Source: Christensenella sp. UBA6880 (GTDB taxonomy: Bacteria; Bacillota; Clostridia; Christensenellales; CAG-917). From it: 64,000 nucleotides of DNA. The stretch is taken from the NCBI GenBank assembly GCA_002449145.1, contig DKCG01000032.1, forward strand, positions 31,224 through 95,223. Reading direction: 5' to 3'. The translations under genes were made by a program, and so were the position numbers. Below, piece after piece: positions 35,146 to 44,592 of the stretch (its first letter is position 1; the number at the start of each line of letters is the position of its first letter). The notes under the pieces were generated by a model, which ran no database searches, was not told the DNA's origin, and saw only the letters and a program-made list of their open reading frames with translations.

Positions 35146-36144
35146 TTATCTTCTGTAATCGTCGCGGGGATAGCGGTCGTCGGGGCGGGAATCGTAGCGC
35201 GGATCGCGTCTTTGATCGTAGTCGTCTTGCGAGTCGTAACGAGGGTCGGAACGCCTCGAATCGTAGCGAGAATCATAGCGCGAATCGTAACGATCGCCCT
35301 CGCGATATGTGCGTGTGGAATCGTAGTCGAACTCGTTTCTTCCGCGTTCTTTGCGCATTACGCTCTTGCCTTGCGAACGGTCGTTTTTAGAGGGTTTGAA
35401 AAGCAAAATCGCAATGATAATCGCAGGCACTGCTATGCCTATGATAAGCACTATGCGAAGCGCAAGCGACGTGTTGGGGATTATGTCGCCTTTGTCGGGA
35501 TCGGGTTCGGGCTTGCTTGCAAGCAGTCTGTCGCGTTCCGCTTGCGCAATCGGGTGATAGGGAACGGTAAATTCCTCAAAAGAATCGCGAGAAGAGAATC
35601 CAAAATAATTTGATCCGTCTAACATTGCGACAATATAGATGAGATTTGCGTCTTCGGTGTGATAACCGAGAAACTTTACGGTGTAGTCGGAATTGATTTC
35701 AAGACCGTTGAAAGCAAGCGATTCGTCTTTAAGTGTGAGTCGCACATCGGGGAACGGTGACACGCCGTCCGCAAAGACTACCGGCGAGCAAGTCGGTACA
35801 GTTTCAGATGCATAATAGAACTCTTGGTTAAAGCCGCAATAAACTACGGGATAATATTGCCCGATATTGCTTGCACCAGACAGATAGATATAATAACTTT
35901 CGGGAATATAGAATTTGTCGTTGTTTCCGCGAAAAAGACACAATGTCGATGCGCCTGCGTATGCGTTGCCTTCGAGATTGGATACCGGCGCAACCAACAC
36001 CTCTTGCGTGGAATCGGCGTACGCTATCTTGTAGGGCAGAAGTATGCCCATAAGTACGCATACCGAAAGCGCGACGCTCGCCAAAATCAATGCAAGCGCG
36101 GATAGGATTCTTTTGGATAAAATTTTCGCACACCTTTTTTCCAT
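35146..36144 (-). CDS. Membrane protein with Arg/Asp/Tyr-rich repeat tail
   Basis: A 332-residue protein of unknown function. A membrane segment near 13-42 (probably a signal anchor) is followed by about 180 extracellular residues with several cysteines (for example CLFRGN, YCGFNQ, PTCSP), a second membrane segment near 226-250, and a cytoplasmic tail of about 80 residues made of YDSR-type repeats (RYDSRYDSRYDSRR, DPRYDS, DDRYPRDDYRR). Such tails may bind nucleic acid or self-associate. It is the last host-type gene before the phage cassette and points away from it. Confidence 0.7.
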   Translation of the reverse strand: MEKRCAKILSKRILSALALILASVALSVCVLMGILLPYKIAYADSTQEVLVAPVSNLEGNAYAGASTLCLFRGNNDKFYIPESYYIYLSGASNIGQYYPVVYCGFNQEFYYASETVPTCSPVVFADGVSPFPDVRLTLKDESLAFNGLEINSDYTVKFLGYHTEDANLIYIVAMLDGSNYFGFSSRDSFEEFTVPYHPIAQAERDRLLASKPEPDPDKGDIIPNTSLALRIVLIIGIAVPAIIIAILLFKPSKNDRSQGKSVMRKERGRNEFDYDSTRTYREGDRYDSRYDSRYDSRRSDPRYDSQDDYDQRRDPRYDSRPDDRYPRDDYRR

Positions 36145-36279
36145 ACGCTTATAATACTATAATCTTTGACAAATTGAAAGTCTTTAAGTACAACTTTTCA
36201 CCGCTTTTTTTGTCGCAAACGCGAAAATATAGTGACATAATTGTTTGTTTTTCGCAAAGTCGAGGGGTATGCTTTGCGT

Positions 36280-37716
36280 ATGAAAGACGATAAAGATGTG
36301 TTGAAACTTATACAAATCCAAAAAGAAATAGATTCGAGAAAACGCGACGCTCTTGCAAATTACAACAAGGACTTCGTACACGAAAAGCAGATGACATTCC
36401 ACCGCTCGCAAAAAAGAAACAGATGGGTTTTCGGGGGAAACCGCTCGGGAAAGACGGAATGCGGCGCGGTGGAATGCGTTTGGCTTGCAAGGGGGATTCA
36501 CCCTTTTCGCCAAAATCGAGATAACGTGTTCGGCTGGGTGGTGAGCCTCTCGCAACAAGTGCAGCGCGACGTCGCGCAAGCGAAAGTGCTTAAATACCTT
36601 GCGCCGAGATATATCGAGGACATCGTTATGCTCGAAGGCAAGAAAGGGTCGCCCGAGTACGGCGTTATCGATTATATCGTGGTGAAAAACGCTTTCGGCG
36701 GCACGAGCAAAATCGGCTTCAAATCCTGCGACCAAGGACGAGAGAAGTTTCAAGGCGCGTCCCTAGATTTCGTGTGGTTCGACGAAGAACCGCCAAAAGA
36801 TATTTACGACGAGTGCCGTATGAGAGTGTTCGACAGAAAAGGGGATATTTTCGGCACGATGACGCCGCTCAAAGGCTTGACGTGGGTGTACGACGAGATT
36901 GAATTGAATACGAGCGAAAATCCCGAAGTGTGGTGCGAGTATATGGAATGGAACGACAATCCCTACCTCGACAAATGCGAGATTAAGGCTATGGAAAGCA
37001 CCGTCTCAAAGCAAGACCAACTGTCGAGAAGATTCGGAAAATTCTCGACGGCGGAAGGACTGGTGTATCCCGAGTTCGACCAAAACGTACACGTCATAGA
37101 ACCCTTCGATATACCCAAAGAATGGCAGTGCGACATATCCATCGACCCCGGACTTACCAACCCTACGAGTTGCCACTTTTACGCGGTGGACTTTGACGGA
37201 AACATATACGTCGTGGCAGAGCATTTCGAGGCAGGACAATCCATTGACAGACACGTCGCAAAAATCTTCGAGATTGCAAATCGCCTCGACTGGAAAAGAG
37301 ACGAGAAAGGACGGCTTCGCGCACTCATCGACAGCGCGGCGAATCAAAGGACTCTCGCTTCGCAAAAGAGCGTCGCAGAGTTGTTTTGCGAAAAGGGTAT
37401 TTTGGTCAATACCAACGTAAACAAGGATTTATACAGCGGAATACAGCGTATAAAGTCGTTGTTCGAACAAAGACCGCCAAAAATATTCATTTTCAAAAAC
37501 TGCGTGAATCTCATCAGAGAACTGAAAGGCTACTGGTGGGGCTCAAACGACAGACCCAAGAAAATCGACGATCACGCTTTGGACGAATTGAGATATTTCG
37601 TTATGTCGCAACCCTCGCCCGCAAAGCCGCTAAAACCGCCGAAATCGATTATACAGACCGACAAAGAAAGACTTATGAGAGATTGTAGGAGGGAAAAAAT
37701 ATGGAAGTCGAATTGA
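36280..37716 (+). CDS. Phage terminase large subunit
   Basis: A 478-residue DNA packaging motor. The ATPase part has Walker A FGGNRSGKT at residues 51-59 and Walker B VWFDEEPP near 166-173, with the catalytic Glu pair. The C-terminal nuclease of RNase H fold has DISIDPGL near 285-292, LIDSAAN near 348 and a DDHALDELRY block near 430 that supplies the further acidic residues. All key residues appear present, so packaging activity is possible. The start is uncertain: ATG at 36280 is preferred, with GAGGGG somewhat far upstream. Confidence 0.93.
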   Translation: MKDDKDVLKLIQIQKEIDSRKRDALANYNKDFVHEKQMTFHRSQKRNRWVFGGNRSGKTECGAVECVWLARGIHPFRQNRDNVFGWVVSLSQQVQRDVAQAKVLKYLAPRYIEDIVMLEGKKGSPEYGVIDYIVVKNAFGGTSKIGFKSCDQGREKFQGASLDFVWFDEEPPKDIYDECRMRVFDRKGDIFGTMTPLKGLTWVYDEIELNTSENPEVWCEYMEWNDNPYLDKCEIKAMESTVSKQDQLSRRFGKFSTAEGLVYPEFDQNVHVIEPFDIPKEWQCDISIDPGLTNPTSCHFYAVDFDGNIYVVAEHFEAGQSIDRHVAKIFEIANRLDWKRDEKGRLRALIDSAANQRTLASQKSVAELFCEKGILVNTNVNKDLYSGIQRIKSLFEQRPPKIFIFKNCVNLIRELKGYWWGSNDRPKKIDDHALDELRYFVMSQPSPAKPLKPPKSIIQTDKERLMRDCRREKIWKSN

Positions 37717-37985
37717 TAAAATCCTTGCTTAAACGCGCAAAGGGTTATAGATACAACGAAGTTCAAGAGGAATACTCGGTCAAAGAGGACGGCGAGTTTG
37801 TGCTGACCAAAAAGAAAGTCGTCAGAAAATACTGTCCGCCCGACGCAAGCGCGCTCAAAGCATATATGGATTTTGCGGGCGAGCAAAACGCCGCCTCTAT
37901 GAGCGACGAGGAACTCGAAAACGAAAAGCAAAAACTAATAGATAAAATCAAAGACGAACTGAAAAAAGAAACGCAAACGAAATAG
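37701..37985 (+). CDS. Small phage protein, possible terminase small subunit-like
   Basis: A 94-residue protein that overlaps the terminase end by 16 bases and has a strong ribosome site (GGAGGG). Its middle part, KKVVRKYCPPDASALKAY, recalls the PPDxxA block seen near the end of some phage small terminase subunits, but no DNA-binding helix-turn-helix is evident. The C-terminus is a charged helix. I regard the small-terminase label as tentative. Confidence 0.55.
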   Translation: MEVELIKSLLKRAKGYRYNEVQEEYSVKEDGEFVLTKKKVVRKYCPPDASALKAYMDFAGEQNAASMSDEELENEKQKLIDKIKDELKKETQTK

Positions 37986-38135
37986 TTTGTCGATTGAAAC
38001 GCAAACAAGCGATTTACAAAATATACGCGTTGCAAAAAGTTTGCGCTCGAATATAAAACGATAAAAACGACTTTTTTCGTCCTTTTCGTAAAGGCGAGAG
38101 GGTCGCTTTTTTATAGCAAAATGAAGGAGATTTTT

Positions 38136-40025
38136 ATGTCTGAAAAAGAAGAAAGAATCGTTGCGGACGTCACCGCCGATTTCAAAAAAAGACAGGAAGC
38201 AAGACGCGCGGTGGAACTCAACTGGCGACTAAATATGAATTTCGTCGTCGGCAATCAGTTTGCGCAAATCTCGTCGAAAGGCGACATCGAGGAAAGCGGA
38301 AAAGAATACTTCTGGCAAGAAAGAGAAGTGTTCAACCACATCGCGCCTATCCTCGAAACGAGGCTCGCAAAACTCGGCAGAGTCAAGGCAAAAGCGCAGG
38401 TGCGCCCCGCAACCGCAGATGACGACGACGTTGCGTCCGCCGCGCTTGCGTCGAAACTTATCGACGCCGTGTGCAAGGAAAACGACTTTTCGTCGCAACT
38501 CGCTCTCGCAAATACGTGGAGCGAGATTACGGGCAGCGCGTTTTTCAAAATCACGTGGGACGCTCAAAAGGGTCACTCGCTCGACGCGGAAGGAAAAATC
38601 AAAGAGGGCGACGTGACTATCGCACTTTGTCCGCCTTTCGAGATTTTTCCCGAAGATATTGCAATAACCGACATCGACAAACAATCCTCGATTATCCACG
38701 CAAAAGTGCTCACCGAACAGGAAGTTAAGAGCATTTGGGGCAAGGAAGTCAAGGGCGGCGACGTCAACGTGTTTTCTTTCGATAACGCCGACGTCGGCGG
38801 CGGTTTGGGTTATACCGCTTCCATTCCGAAAATCGTCAGCGAGAAAAAGGAAAACGCGGTCGTGGTGATAGAAAAATACGAAAAACCCACGAGCGAGTGC
38901 CCAAACGGCAGGCTCACCATAGTTGCGGGCGATACGCTCATTTTCAGAGGGGATATGCCTTACCTCAACGGCGAGGACGGACAGCGCGGCTATCCGTTTG
39001 CGAAAATGACGTGTATCGACAATCTCACAAACTTCTTTGGAACGTCGGTCGTCGAGAGAATCATTCCCGTTCAGCGCGCGTACAACACAGTCAAAAACAG
39101 AAAGCACGAGTATATGAATCGTATGGCTGTGGGCGTATTCGCGGTCGAGGACGGCTCGGTGGATACCGACGATTTGCAAGAGGAAGGCTTGCCCCCGGGA
39201 AAAGTGGTGGTGTATAGGCAAGGTAGCACGCCGCCGAGAGTTATTTCGCCAACGCACGTTCCGAGCGAGTTCTCGCAAGAGGAAGAAAAACTGCTCAACG
39301 AATTTGTGATGATAAGCGGCGTAAGCGAGGTTACGACCTACTCGCAAGTGCCGTCCAATGTCGCTTCGGGTACTGCGATTTCGCTGTTGCTCGAACAAGA
39401 CGACACGCGTATCGCTCTCACCGCCGACAGCCTCAGAGAGTGCATAAAGAGGATAGGTAAGCACGTTTTGCGCCTATACCGTCAATACGCGAAAGTGCCG
39501 AGAGTGAAGCGTATCACGGGCGAAAACGGCGAAGTGGAAATCGCTTCGTTCTGCGCGGGCAACATCGACAGCGAGGACATCGTTTTCGATACCGTCAGCG
39601 ACATCGAAGACACGCTTTCGGCAAGGCGCGCTATGGTGTACGACTTGCTCAAACTCGGTCTTTTCGCCGACGAGAACGGAAAACTCTCGACTTCCACAAA
39701 AGCGAGAATATTTGAAATTCTCGGATTCGGAAACTGGGAAGACGGAAGAAACAACGACGAAATGCACCGCAAAAAAGCACTCAAAGAAAATATGGATATG
39801 CTCAAAAAAGTCGTGCCGTGCGACTTCTACGACGACCACGCGATTCATATCGCCGAACACGTCAGGATGTGCGTGTCCTCGAAGTGTACGCAAAACAAGG
39901 CGCTACGTGACAGAGTGGCGGAACACATCGCAAAGCATACCGAACTTTTGGGATTTAAGGACAACGTAAATTTGCTCGAAAGCAAACTCGAAAAGGGGAC
40001 AGACAATGAACGACAAACAAATTGA
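38136..40025 (+). CDS. Phage portal protein (P22-like)
   Basis: A 629-residue portal protein forming the dodecameric ring at the DNA entry vertex. Its size and blocks such as VERIIPVQRAYNTVKNRKHEYMN..., SGVSEVTTYSQVPSNVASGTAISLLLEQ and the long C-terminal helical region fit the P22/podovirus portal family. The start at 38136 follows the ribosome site AAGGAG; the open frame begins 15 bases earlier on that very site. The 150 bases before it contain an imperfect hairpin and no gene. It overlaps the scaffold gene by 20 bases. Confidence 0.88.
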   Translation: MSEKEERIVADVTADFKKRQEARRAVELNWRLNMNFVVGNQFAQISSKGDIEESGKEYFWQEREVFNHIAPILETRLAKLGRVKAKAQVRPATADDDDVASAALASKLIDAVCKENDFSSQLALANTWSEITGSAFFKITWDAQKGHSLDAEGKIKEGDVTIALCPPFEIFPEDIAITDIDKQSSIIHAKVLTEQEVKSIWGKEVKGGDVNVFSFDNADVGGGLGYTASIPKIVSEKKENAVVVIEKYEKPTSECPNGRLTIVAGDTLIFRGDMPYLNGEDGQRGYPFAKMTCIDNLTNFFGTSVVERIIPVQRAYNTVKNRKHEYMNRMAVGVFAVEDGSVDTDDLQEEGLPPGKVVVYRQGSTPPRVISPTHVPSEFSQEEEKLLNEFVMISGVSEVTTYSQVPSNVASGTAISLLLEQDDTRIALTADSLRECIKRIGKHVLRLYRQYAKVPRVKRITGENGEVEIASFCAGNIDSEDIVFDTVSDIEDTLSARRAMVYDLLKLGLFADENGKLSTSTKARIFEILGFGNWEDGRNNDEMHRKKALKENMDMLKKVVPCDFYDDHAIHIAEHVRMCVSSKCTQNKALRDRVAEHIAKHTELLGFKDNVNLLESKLEKGTDNERQTN

Positions 40026-40755
40026 AAACGCAATAAAGAAAGGCATTGAAAGCAAAGGCGCAATCGAAGTGGGCGAAGAAATCGCAAAAGCAATTCTCGT
40101 CGGTTCGCAAAACGACGACTTTATCGAGCAAAAAACGCAAGATGAAATGCCCGTTGCGCAAATAGAAATTAAAACTCAAACGAATCAAACCGCGCAAGGC
40201 GACAGCGCCGAAAGCGCGGATAAACAAGACAAAAAGCAATCTTTCGGCAAATTCAAAAACCCCGAAGAATTGCTCAAAGCGTATCGGGAACTTGAAAAAG
40301 AGTTTACCAAAAAATCGCAAAAACTCTCGAAACTCGAAGCACTCGCTGACGGCGAAAGTCAAGGTTTTGACGACGAAACCTTTAAGGTTGCGGCGGATAA
40401 GTTTTTTGAAAATACCCCGTCCGCAAAACCGTTCGCAAAGGACATCGCTCTCAAAATCATCGAAAAGCCCGAACTCAAAAAGGACAAAAATTGCCTTTCC
40501 GTCGCGCTTATGCAAGTGCTTATCGACAAGTTCAGAACGCCCGAGCAACTTATGCAAGACGGACAATTTTTGAACGACTACGTGCTTTCGTCGAGCAAGG
40601 TCAGGGACGCAATCATCGGCGCGTACCTCAAAGATATTCGCGACGGACAACCGCCCGCGACTCTTTCGGGCGACGGGCTTCAATGCGTAGCACCCTCGAA
40701 AAAAATCAGAAGCATAGAAGAAGCGGGAAGAATGTTTTTGAAAAATAACGAATAA
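40006..40755 (+). CDS. Phage scaffold-like protein
   Basis: A 249-residue, charged and mostly helical protein placed between portal and major capsid genes, the normal place of the scaffolding protein that guides procapsid assembly. It has a Gln/Lys-rich region near 45-80, a coiled-coil region near 80-115 (LLKAYRELEKEFTKKSQKL) and a C-terminal part without cysteine-rich or catalytic features. Assignment rests on context and composition. No protease gene is present, so the scaffold may be released uncleaved as in P22. Confidence 0.7.
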   Translation: MNDKQIENAIKKGIESKGAIEVGEEIAKAILVGSQNDDFIEQKTQDEMPVAQIEIKTQTNQTAQGDSAESADKQDKKQSFGKFKNPEELLKAYRELEKEFTKKSQKLSKLEALADGESQGFDDETFKVAADKFFENTPSAKPFAKDIALKIIEKPELKKDKNCLSVALMQVLIDKFRTPEQLMQDGQFLNDYVLSSSKVRDAIIGAYLKDIRDGQPPATLSGDGLQCVAPSKKIRSIEEAGRMFLKNNE

Positions 40756-40770
40756 AGGAAGACAGAAATT

Positions 40771-42147
40771 ATGGTTACAATCTCAACTGCCGATAAGGCT
40801 CTGAAAACTTTTTATCTCGGCGTTCTTGCCGACCAACTTAACGTCGGCGTGAATCCGCTCTTTGCAAAAATCGGTCAAACGTCCGCAGACGTATGGGGCA
40901 AGGAAGTCAAAAAACTCGCGCCCTACGGTATCAACGGCGGCGTCGGAAGCGGTGAAGAAAACGACAACCTTCCCCAAAGCGGCGGGAATAACTACGCGCA
41001 ATTCACCCTCACGCTCAAAAACCTTTTCGGCAAAATCGAACTTTCGGACAAGGCTATTCGCGCTTCCCAAAACAACGCGGGCGCGTTCGTAAATCTTCTC
41101 AACGCCGAAATGGAAGGCTTGCTCAAAGCAAGCAAATTCAACTTCGGTCGTATGCTCTACGGCGACGGAAGCGGTCTTTTGGCAACTACCGTTGCAAATA
41201 CGACGGGCGAGAAAAACAAAATCAAAGTCGACAAAATCAAAGGTCTCATCGAGGGTATGACAATCGACGTGTACAACGCAAGCGGCGTGAAAGATACCGC
41301 GGTTTCCGGTGCGAGAATCGTGTCTATCGACAGAGTGAACAAAATCGTCACCATCTCTCAACCAGCGTCCACCGTTATCGGCGCAGGCTACACCGTCTAC
41401 GTTCAAGGCTCGAAGGGCAACGAAATCACGGGTCTTGAAGCAATCTTCGGCGACAGCGAGTATATCTACGGTCTTAAGAGAAGCGATTATTCCTTCCTCA
41501 AACCCTACACCAAGACTATCGCAAAAACCGTCAGCGTTGGCGCGATTCAAGACGCTATCGACGCAGTGGAAGAAACTTCGGGCGGCACTATCGACTTTAT
41601 CGTCGCTTCTTACAAGATGAGAAAGCAATACGTCGACGCTCTTTGCAAAAACCGCACTAATATCGACTATCTTACTCTCGACGGCGGCTACAAGGCGTTG
41701 TCTTATTCGGGTATTCCGTTCGTTGCGGACAGATTTGTCGGCGACAACGATATGTACTTGCTCAACAGCAACGACTTCAAACTTCATCAACTCTGCGACT
41801 GGCGTTGGCTCGAAGGCGAGGGCGGTACGGTGCTTCATCAAGTCGCCGGCAAAGCGTGCTACAGCGCAACTCTCGTCAAATACGCCGACTTGCTCTGCGA
41901 AAGACCTATGGGTCAGGCAAAACTCACCTTTACGGGCAGCGATACGGATTACTACTACGTCACGTTCGACTCTAACGGCGGCACGGCAGTTCCTACGCAA
42001 ATGGTCGCAGCCGGCGGAAAAGCGGTCGTACCCGCCTCACCCTCTAAGACTGGCAAGTCTTTCGATTGCTGGAATCTCAACGGCGCCGAATACAACTTCT
42101 CGACAATCGTCAACAGCGACATTACGCTCGTCGCAGCCTGGATCTGA
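40771..42147 (+). CDS. Phage major capsid protein with C-terminal InlB-type repeat
   Basis: A 458-residue capsid protein. Residues 1-390 fit the HK97-like fold of P22-type capsids (the N-arm MVTISTADKALKTFYLGVLA, and an inserted small beta domain near 150-215 with KIKGLIEGMTIDVYNASG). Residues about 393-458 form an extra domain that matches the Listeria-Bacteroides (InlB B) repeat: VTFDSNGGTAVPTQMV ... FDCWNLNGAEYNFSTIV ... LVAAWI. Such domains are common on bacterial surface proteins, including the giant lipoprotein at 52760-59224. On a capsid it should be displayed on the particle surface. Confidence 0.88.
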   Translation: MVTISTADKALKTFYLGVLADQLNVGVNPLFAKIGQTSADVWGKEVKKLAPYGINGGVGSGEENDNLPQSGGNNYAQFTLTLKNLFGKIELSDKAIRASQNNAGAFVNLLNAEMEGLLKASKFNFGRMLYGDGSGLLATTVANTTGEKNKIKVDKIKGLIEGMTIDVYNASGVKDTAVSGARIVSIDRVNKIVTISQPASTVIGAGYTVYVQGSKGNEITGLEAIFGDSEYIYGLKRSDYSFLKPYTKTIAKTVSVGAIQDAIDAVEETSGGTIDFIVASYKMRKQYVDALCKNRTNIDYLTLDGGYKALSYSGIPFVADRFVGDNDMYLLNSNDFKLHQLCDWRWLEGEGGTVLHQVAGKACYSATLVKYADLLCERPMGQAKLTFTGSDTDYYYVTFDSNGGTAVPTQMVAAGGKAVVPASPSKTGKSFDCWNLNGAEYNFSTIVNSDITLVAAWI

Positions 42148-42148
42148 T

Positions 42149-42451
42149 ATGGAACTTCAAAGGATCAGACACGATCTGTTCGGTATCGCGAAAAGACTGA
42201 AAAGTATCGACAGAAGATACGAACTGTTCTTTAATCGCAAGAAAAACAGATACGAAATCTACGCTAACGGGGCAATGCAAATGGCATTGCCCTTCGAGCG
42301 GCTCGACGCGCGTACTTTGGCGTACGCAAGAAAGACTCGCCTCGAAAACCTCGAAAAAATCATTGCGGAAATCGAGGAAGAAAACGCGCGACTCGAAATT
42401 CAAAAAACTCGCGAAACGCGTGACAAAATTCTCGCCGCAGAGGAAGGATAA
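42149..42451 (+). CDS. Small phage protein of unknown function
   Basis: A 100-residue protein starting MELQRIRHDLFGIAKRLKSI, with the stretch YELFFNRKKNRYEIYANG and a C-terminal helical region rich in Glu and Lys. It begins one base after the capsid stop codon. Similar short genes stand after capsid genes in many Firmicutes phages; their role is unknown to me. Confidence 0.65.
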   Translation: MELQRIRHDLFGIAKRLKSIDRRYELFFNRKKNRYEIYANGAMQMALPFERLDARTLAYARKTRLENLEKIIAEIEEENARLEIQKTRETRDKILAAEEG

Positions 42452-42452
42452 T

Positions 42453-43001
42453 ATGAAAATCAAAGACGTTGTCGGCGAGTGCCTCGTCAAAATGGGACAA
42501 ACCGACTTTTCCAACAACCAAACTCTCGACACGGAACAAACCGAACTCAAAAACAAACTCGTTGCCGCCGTAAATATCGCGTACAGACACATCGTGAGCG
42601 AGTATTTGCCCCTCGTCCAGATAGAAACCGTCAAGGTGACGAACGGGAAAATCGCCGCTTCGTCGCTGTATAAAAAAATCCTGTACCCCATAAAAATCGT
42701 GCAAAACGACGAGAAAATAAGTTTCTATTCGGGGGCGGACTGCATATTTTGCGACGTAACGGGCGACGTTAAACTCACGTACGCGTATATGCCGTCGGAC
42801 GATTTGACTTTTGCAAGCGAGATTAACGATATGCGCCTCACAAGAAGCGTGCTCGCAAACGGCGCACTTGCAGAATACTACTTCCAAAACAAGATGTTCG
42901 ACCTCGCAAAGAGTTTCGATTCCGATTTCAGAAACCAAATCGGCGCGCTTCGATACAGAGGCAAAAACATTCTCGTCAAGGCAAGGGGGTGGCAGGCGTG
43001 A
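42453..43001 (+). CDS. Head-tail connector-like phage protein
   Basis: A 182-residue protein beginning MKIKDVVGECLVKMGQTDF. The pattern of an N-terminal helical region, a central beta part (IETVKVTNGKIAASSLYKKI) and a helical C-terminus (ANGALAEYYFQNKMFDLAKS) fits adaptor proteins that attach under the portal (gp4/gp6 type). Ribosome site GGAAGG. It overlaps the next gene by four bases. Assignment is by fold impression and position only. Confidence 0.65.
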   Translation: MKIKDVVGECLVKMGQTDFSNNQTLDTEQTELKNKLVAAVNIAYRHIVSEYLPLVQIETVKVTNGKIAASSLYKKILYPIKIVQNDEKISFYSGADCIFCDVTGDVKLTYAYMPSDDLTFASEINDMRLTRSVLANGALAEYYFQNKMFDLAKSFDSDFRNQIGALRYRGKNILVKARGWQA

Positions 43002-44440
43002 AGGACGTGAAAACGTACAGAAAGAGAATCAAAGTCGGATTCGAGGGGCTGGTAAATTCCGTTGACGAATCTATCGCAGGGTTAGAGTATGCCGTAAACT
43101 GCAAAAACTTCGCTTTTGAAAAGGGCGTGATAAGCGGCAAAATCGGAATTGATACCGCAGGCGGACACTTCAATACCAACGTGTACTACGACACTCACAC
43201 TTATCCGACGTTCGCCGCCGATAAGGGAATCAAAAAGACTTTCTATTTTCGCAGAAAAAATCCCGATACGGGCGCACTCGACGACAGAATCGTGTGCGTG
43301 CTGTCCGACGGTACGATGTGGAATACCAAAATATTTTCGCTCGACACCTGGCATCAATTCGAAAGCCCCTTAATCCAATACGACTCGGACGCGGTGAACT
43401 ACAACTACAAGAGTGAGGACGTGCTTCTCGTCGCCGCCGAAAATATCGGAATGTTTGTCGTAAGGGCAGACAGAGTGACTTATCTCGACAAAGCGCCGAA
43501 GTTTACCTCTGTCGCCGTGCATAACGAAAGAGTGTTCGGTACGCTGAACGAAAAGAAAAATCAAGTGTGGTTTTCCGACGACTTCGACCCGAACAACTGG
43601 ACGATTTCGTCAACGGAAGCAGGCTATATAGATTTTTCCGACGACCTCGGCAACGCAATAAAAGTCGTGTCGTTCTTAAACTACCTTTTCGTGTTCCGCG
43701 ACTACGGAATTATGCGCTTGACCGCATACGGCGATCAGAACGATTTTATAATGAAAAAGGTGTTTACCGATACGGGACGCATATATAAAAACTCGATTGT
43801 GTCGTGCGGCGATAAAATTATGTTCTGCGCGGAGGACGGCGTTTATGCCTTCGACGGGTACGAAGCGGTGAAAGTCGGAAAGGAATTTCCCGAAATCATC
43901 GACAAGAGAACGGTGTGCGCGGGATACCTCGAAAACAAATACTACCTTGCTTGCAAACTCGGTCAGCCCGGGGATTTGAAGAACGATTCGGTGATTAGAT
44001 TCGACACCGAAACTAAGGATATTTCCGTGCTTACCGACGTGGAAGTCGCGGGATTCTGCTGCCTCAAATCTGCAAAGGACGCCACATTGCTTTGCTACTT
44101 CACAGGCGATAATAAGAACAAACTCGGTATGATGAGCGAGAGCGGAAAAGTGTTCGAAACCGTCACGGCAAAAACCTACGAAAGTCCCGAAAACACGCTC
44201 GGCTCGCCGTACTATAAAACCATACGGGGCGCGTCCGTGTTTACAAAATATCCGATTACGCTGAAAGTGATCCTCGACGGGAAAGAGTATAAATTCAATA
44301 TAGCGGCAAAGGATACGCAACAGTATATCCCCGTCGAAAAGTGCGGAATCAGGGTCAAGTTCGAAATCGAGGCGCAGACGGCGCACGCGTACGTTTCGCC
44401 TATCTCGGTGGACGTGGACGTGGAAAGGAGGACGTTATGA
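42998..44440 (+). CDS. Tail stabilisation protein (P22 gp10-like)
   Basis: A 480-residue protein that is mostly beta structure with repeated blades, such as VWFSDDFDPNNWTIS, VVSFLNYLFVFRDYGIMRL and IMFCAEDGVYAFDGYEAV, typical of the beta-propeller hub protein that closes the portal in podoviruses. The frame is open from 42989; I choose the GTG at 42998 because AAGGGGG lies eight bases before it. This gene would place the particle among short-tailed phages, though no tailspike gene follows. Confidence 0.7.
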   Translation: MKDVKTYRKRIKVGFEGLVNSVDESIAGLEYAVNCKNFAFEKGVISGKIGIDTAGGHFNTNVYYDTHTYPTFAADKGIKKTFYFRRKNPDTGALDDRIVCVLSDGTMWNTKIFSLDTWHQFESPLIQYDSDAVNYNYKSEDVLLVAAENIGMFVVRADRVTYLDKAPKFTSVAVHNERVFGTLNEKKNQVWFSDDFDPNNWTISSTEAGYIDFSDDLGNAIKVVSFLNYLFVFRDYGIMRLTAYGDQNDFIMKKVFTDTGRIYKNSIVSCGDKIMFCAEDGVYAFDGYEAVKVGKEFPEIIDKRTVCAGYLENKYYLACKLGQPGDLKNDSVIRFDTETKDISVLTDVEVAGFCCLKSAKDATLLCYFTGDNKNKLGMMSESGKVFETVTAKTYESPENTLGSPYYKTIRGASVFTKYPITLKVILDGKEYKFNIAAKDTQQYIPVEKCGIRVKFEIEAQTAHAYVSPISVDVDVERRTL

Positions 44441-44583
44441 ACTTCAACGAAATAGTTTCTTCCGTAGAGGAACTCACCATAAAAATCGCGGCTCTCGAAA
44501 AGACCGTGTCAAATCTCAAAACAGCCGCGGATAGCCTCACGTCGAGAGTCGCCGCGCTTGAAAATAACGAAGCAGAAGCATAG
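44437..44583 (+). CDS. Short coiled-coil phage peptide
   Basis: A 48-residue peptide with clear heptads (VEELTIKIAALEKTVSNLKT and on). It starts within the stop codon of the previous gene with ribosome site AGGAGG. It could trimerise, as a needle or plug component would, but the function is not known. Confidence 0.6.
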   Translation: MNFNEIVSSVEELTIKIAALEKTVSNLKTAADSLTSRVAALENNEAEA

Positions 44584-44592
44584 GAGGCTTTT

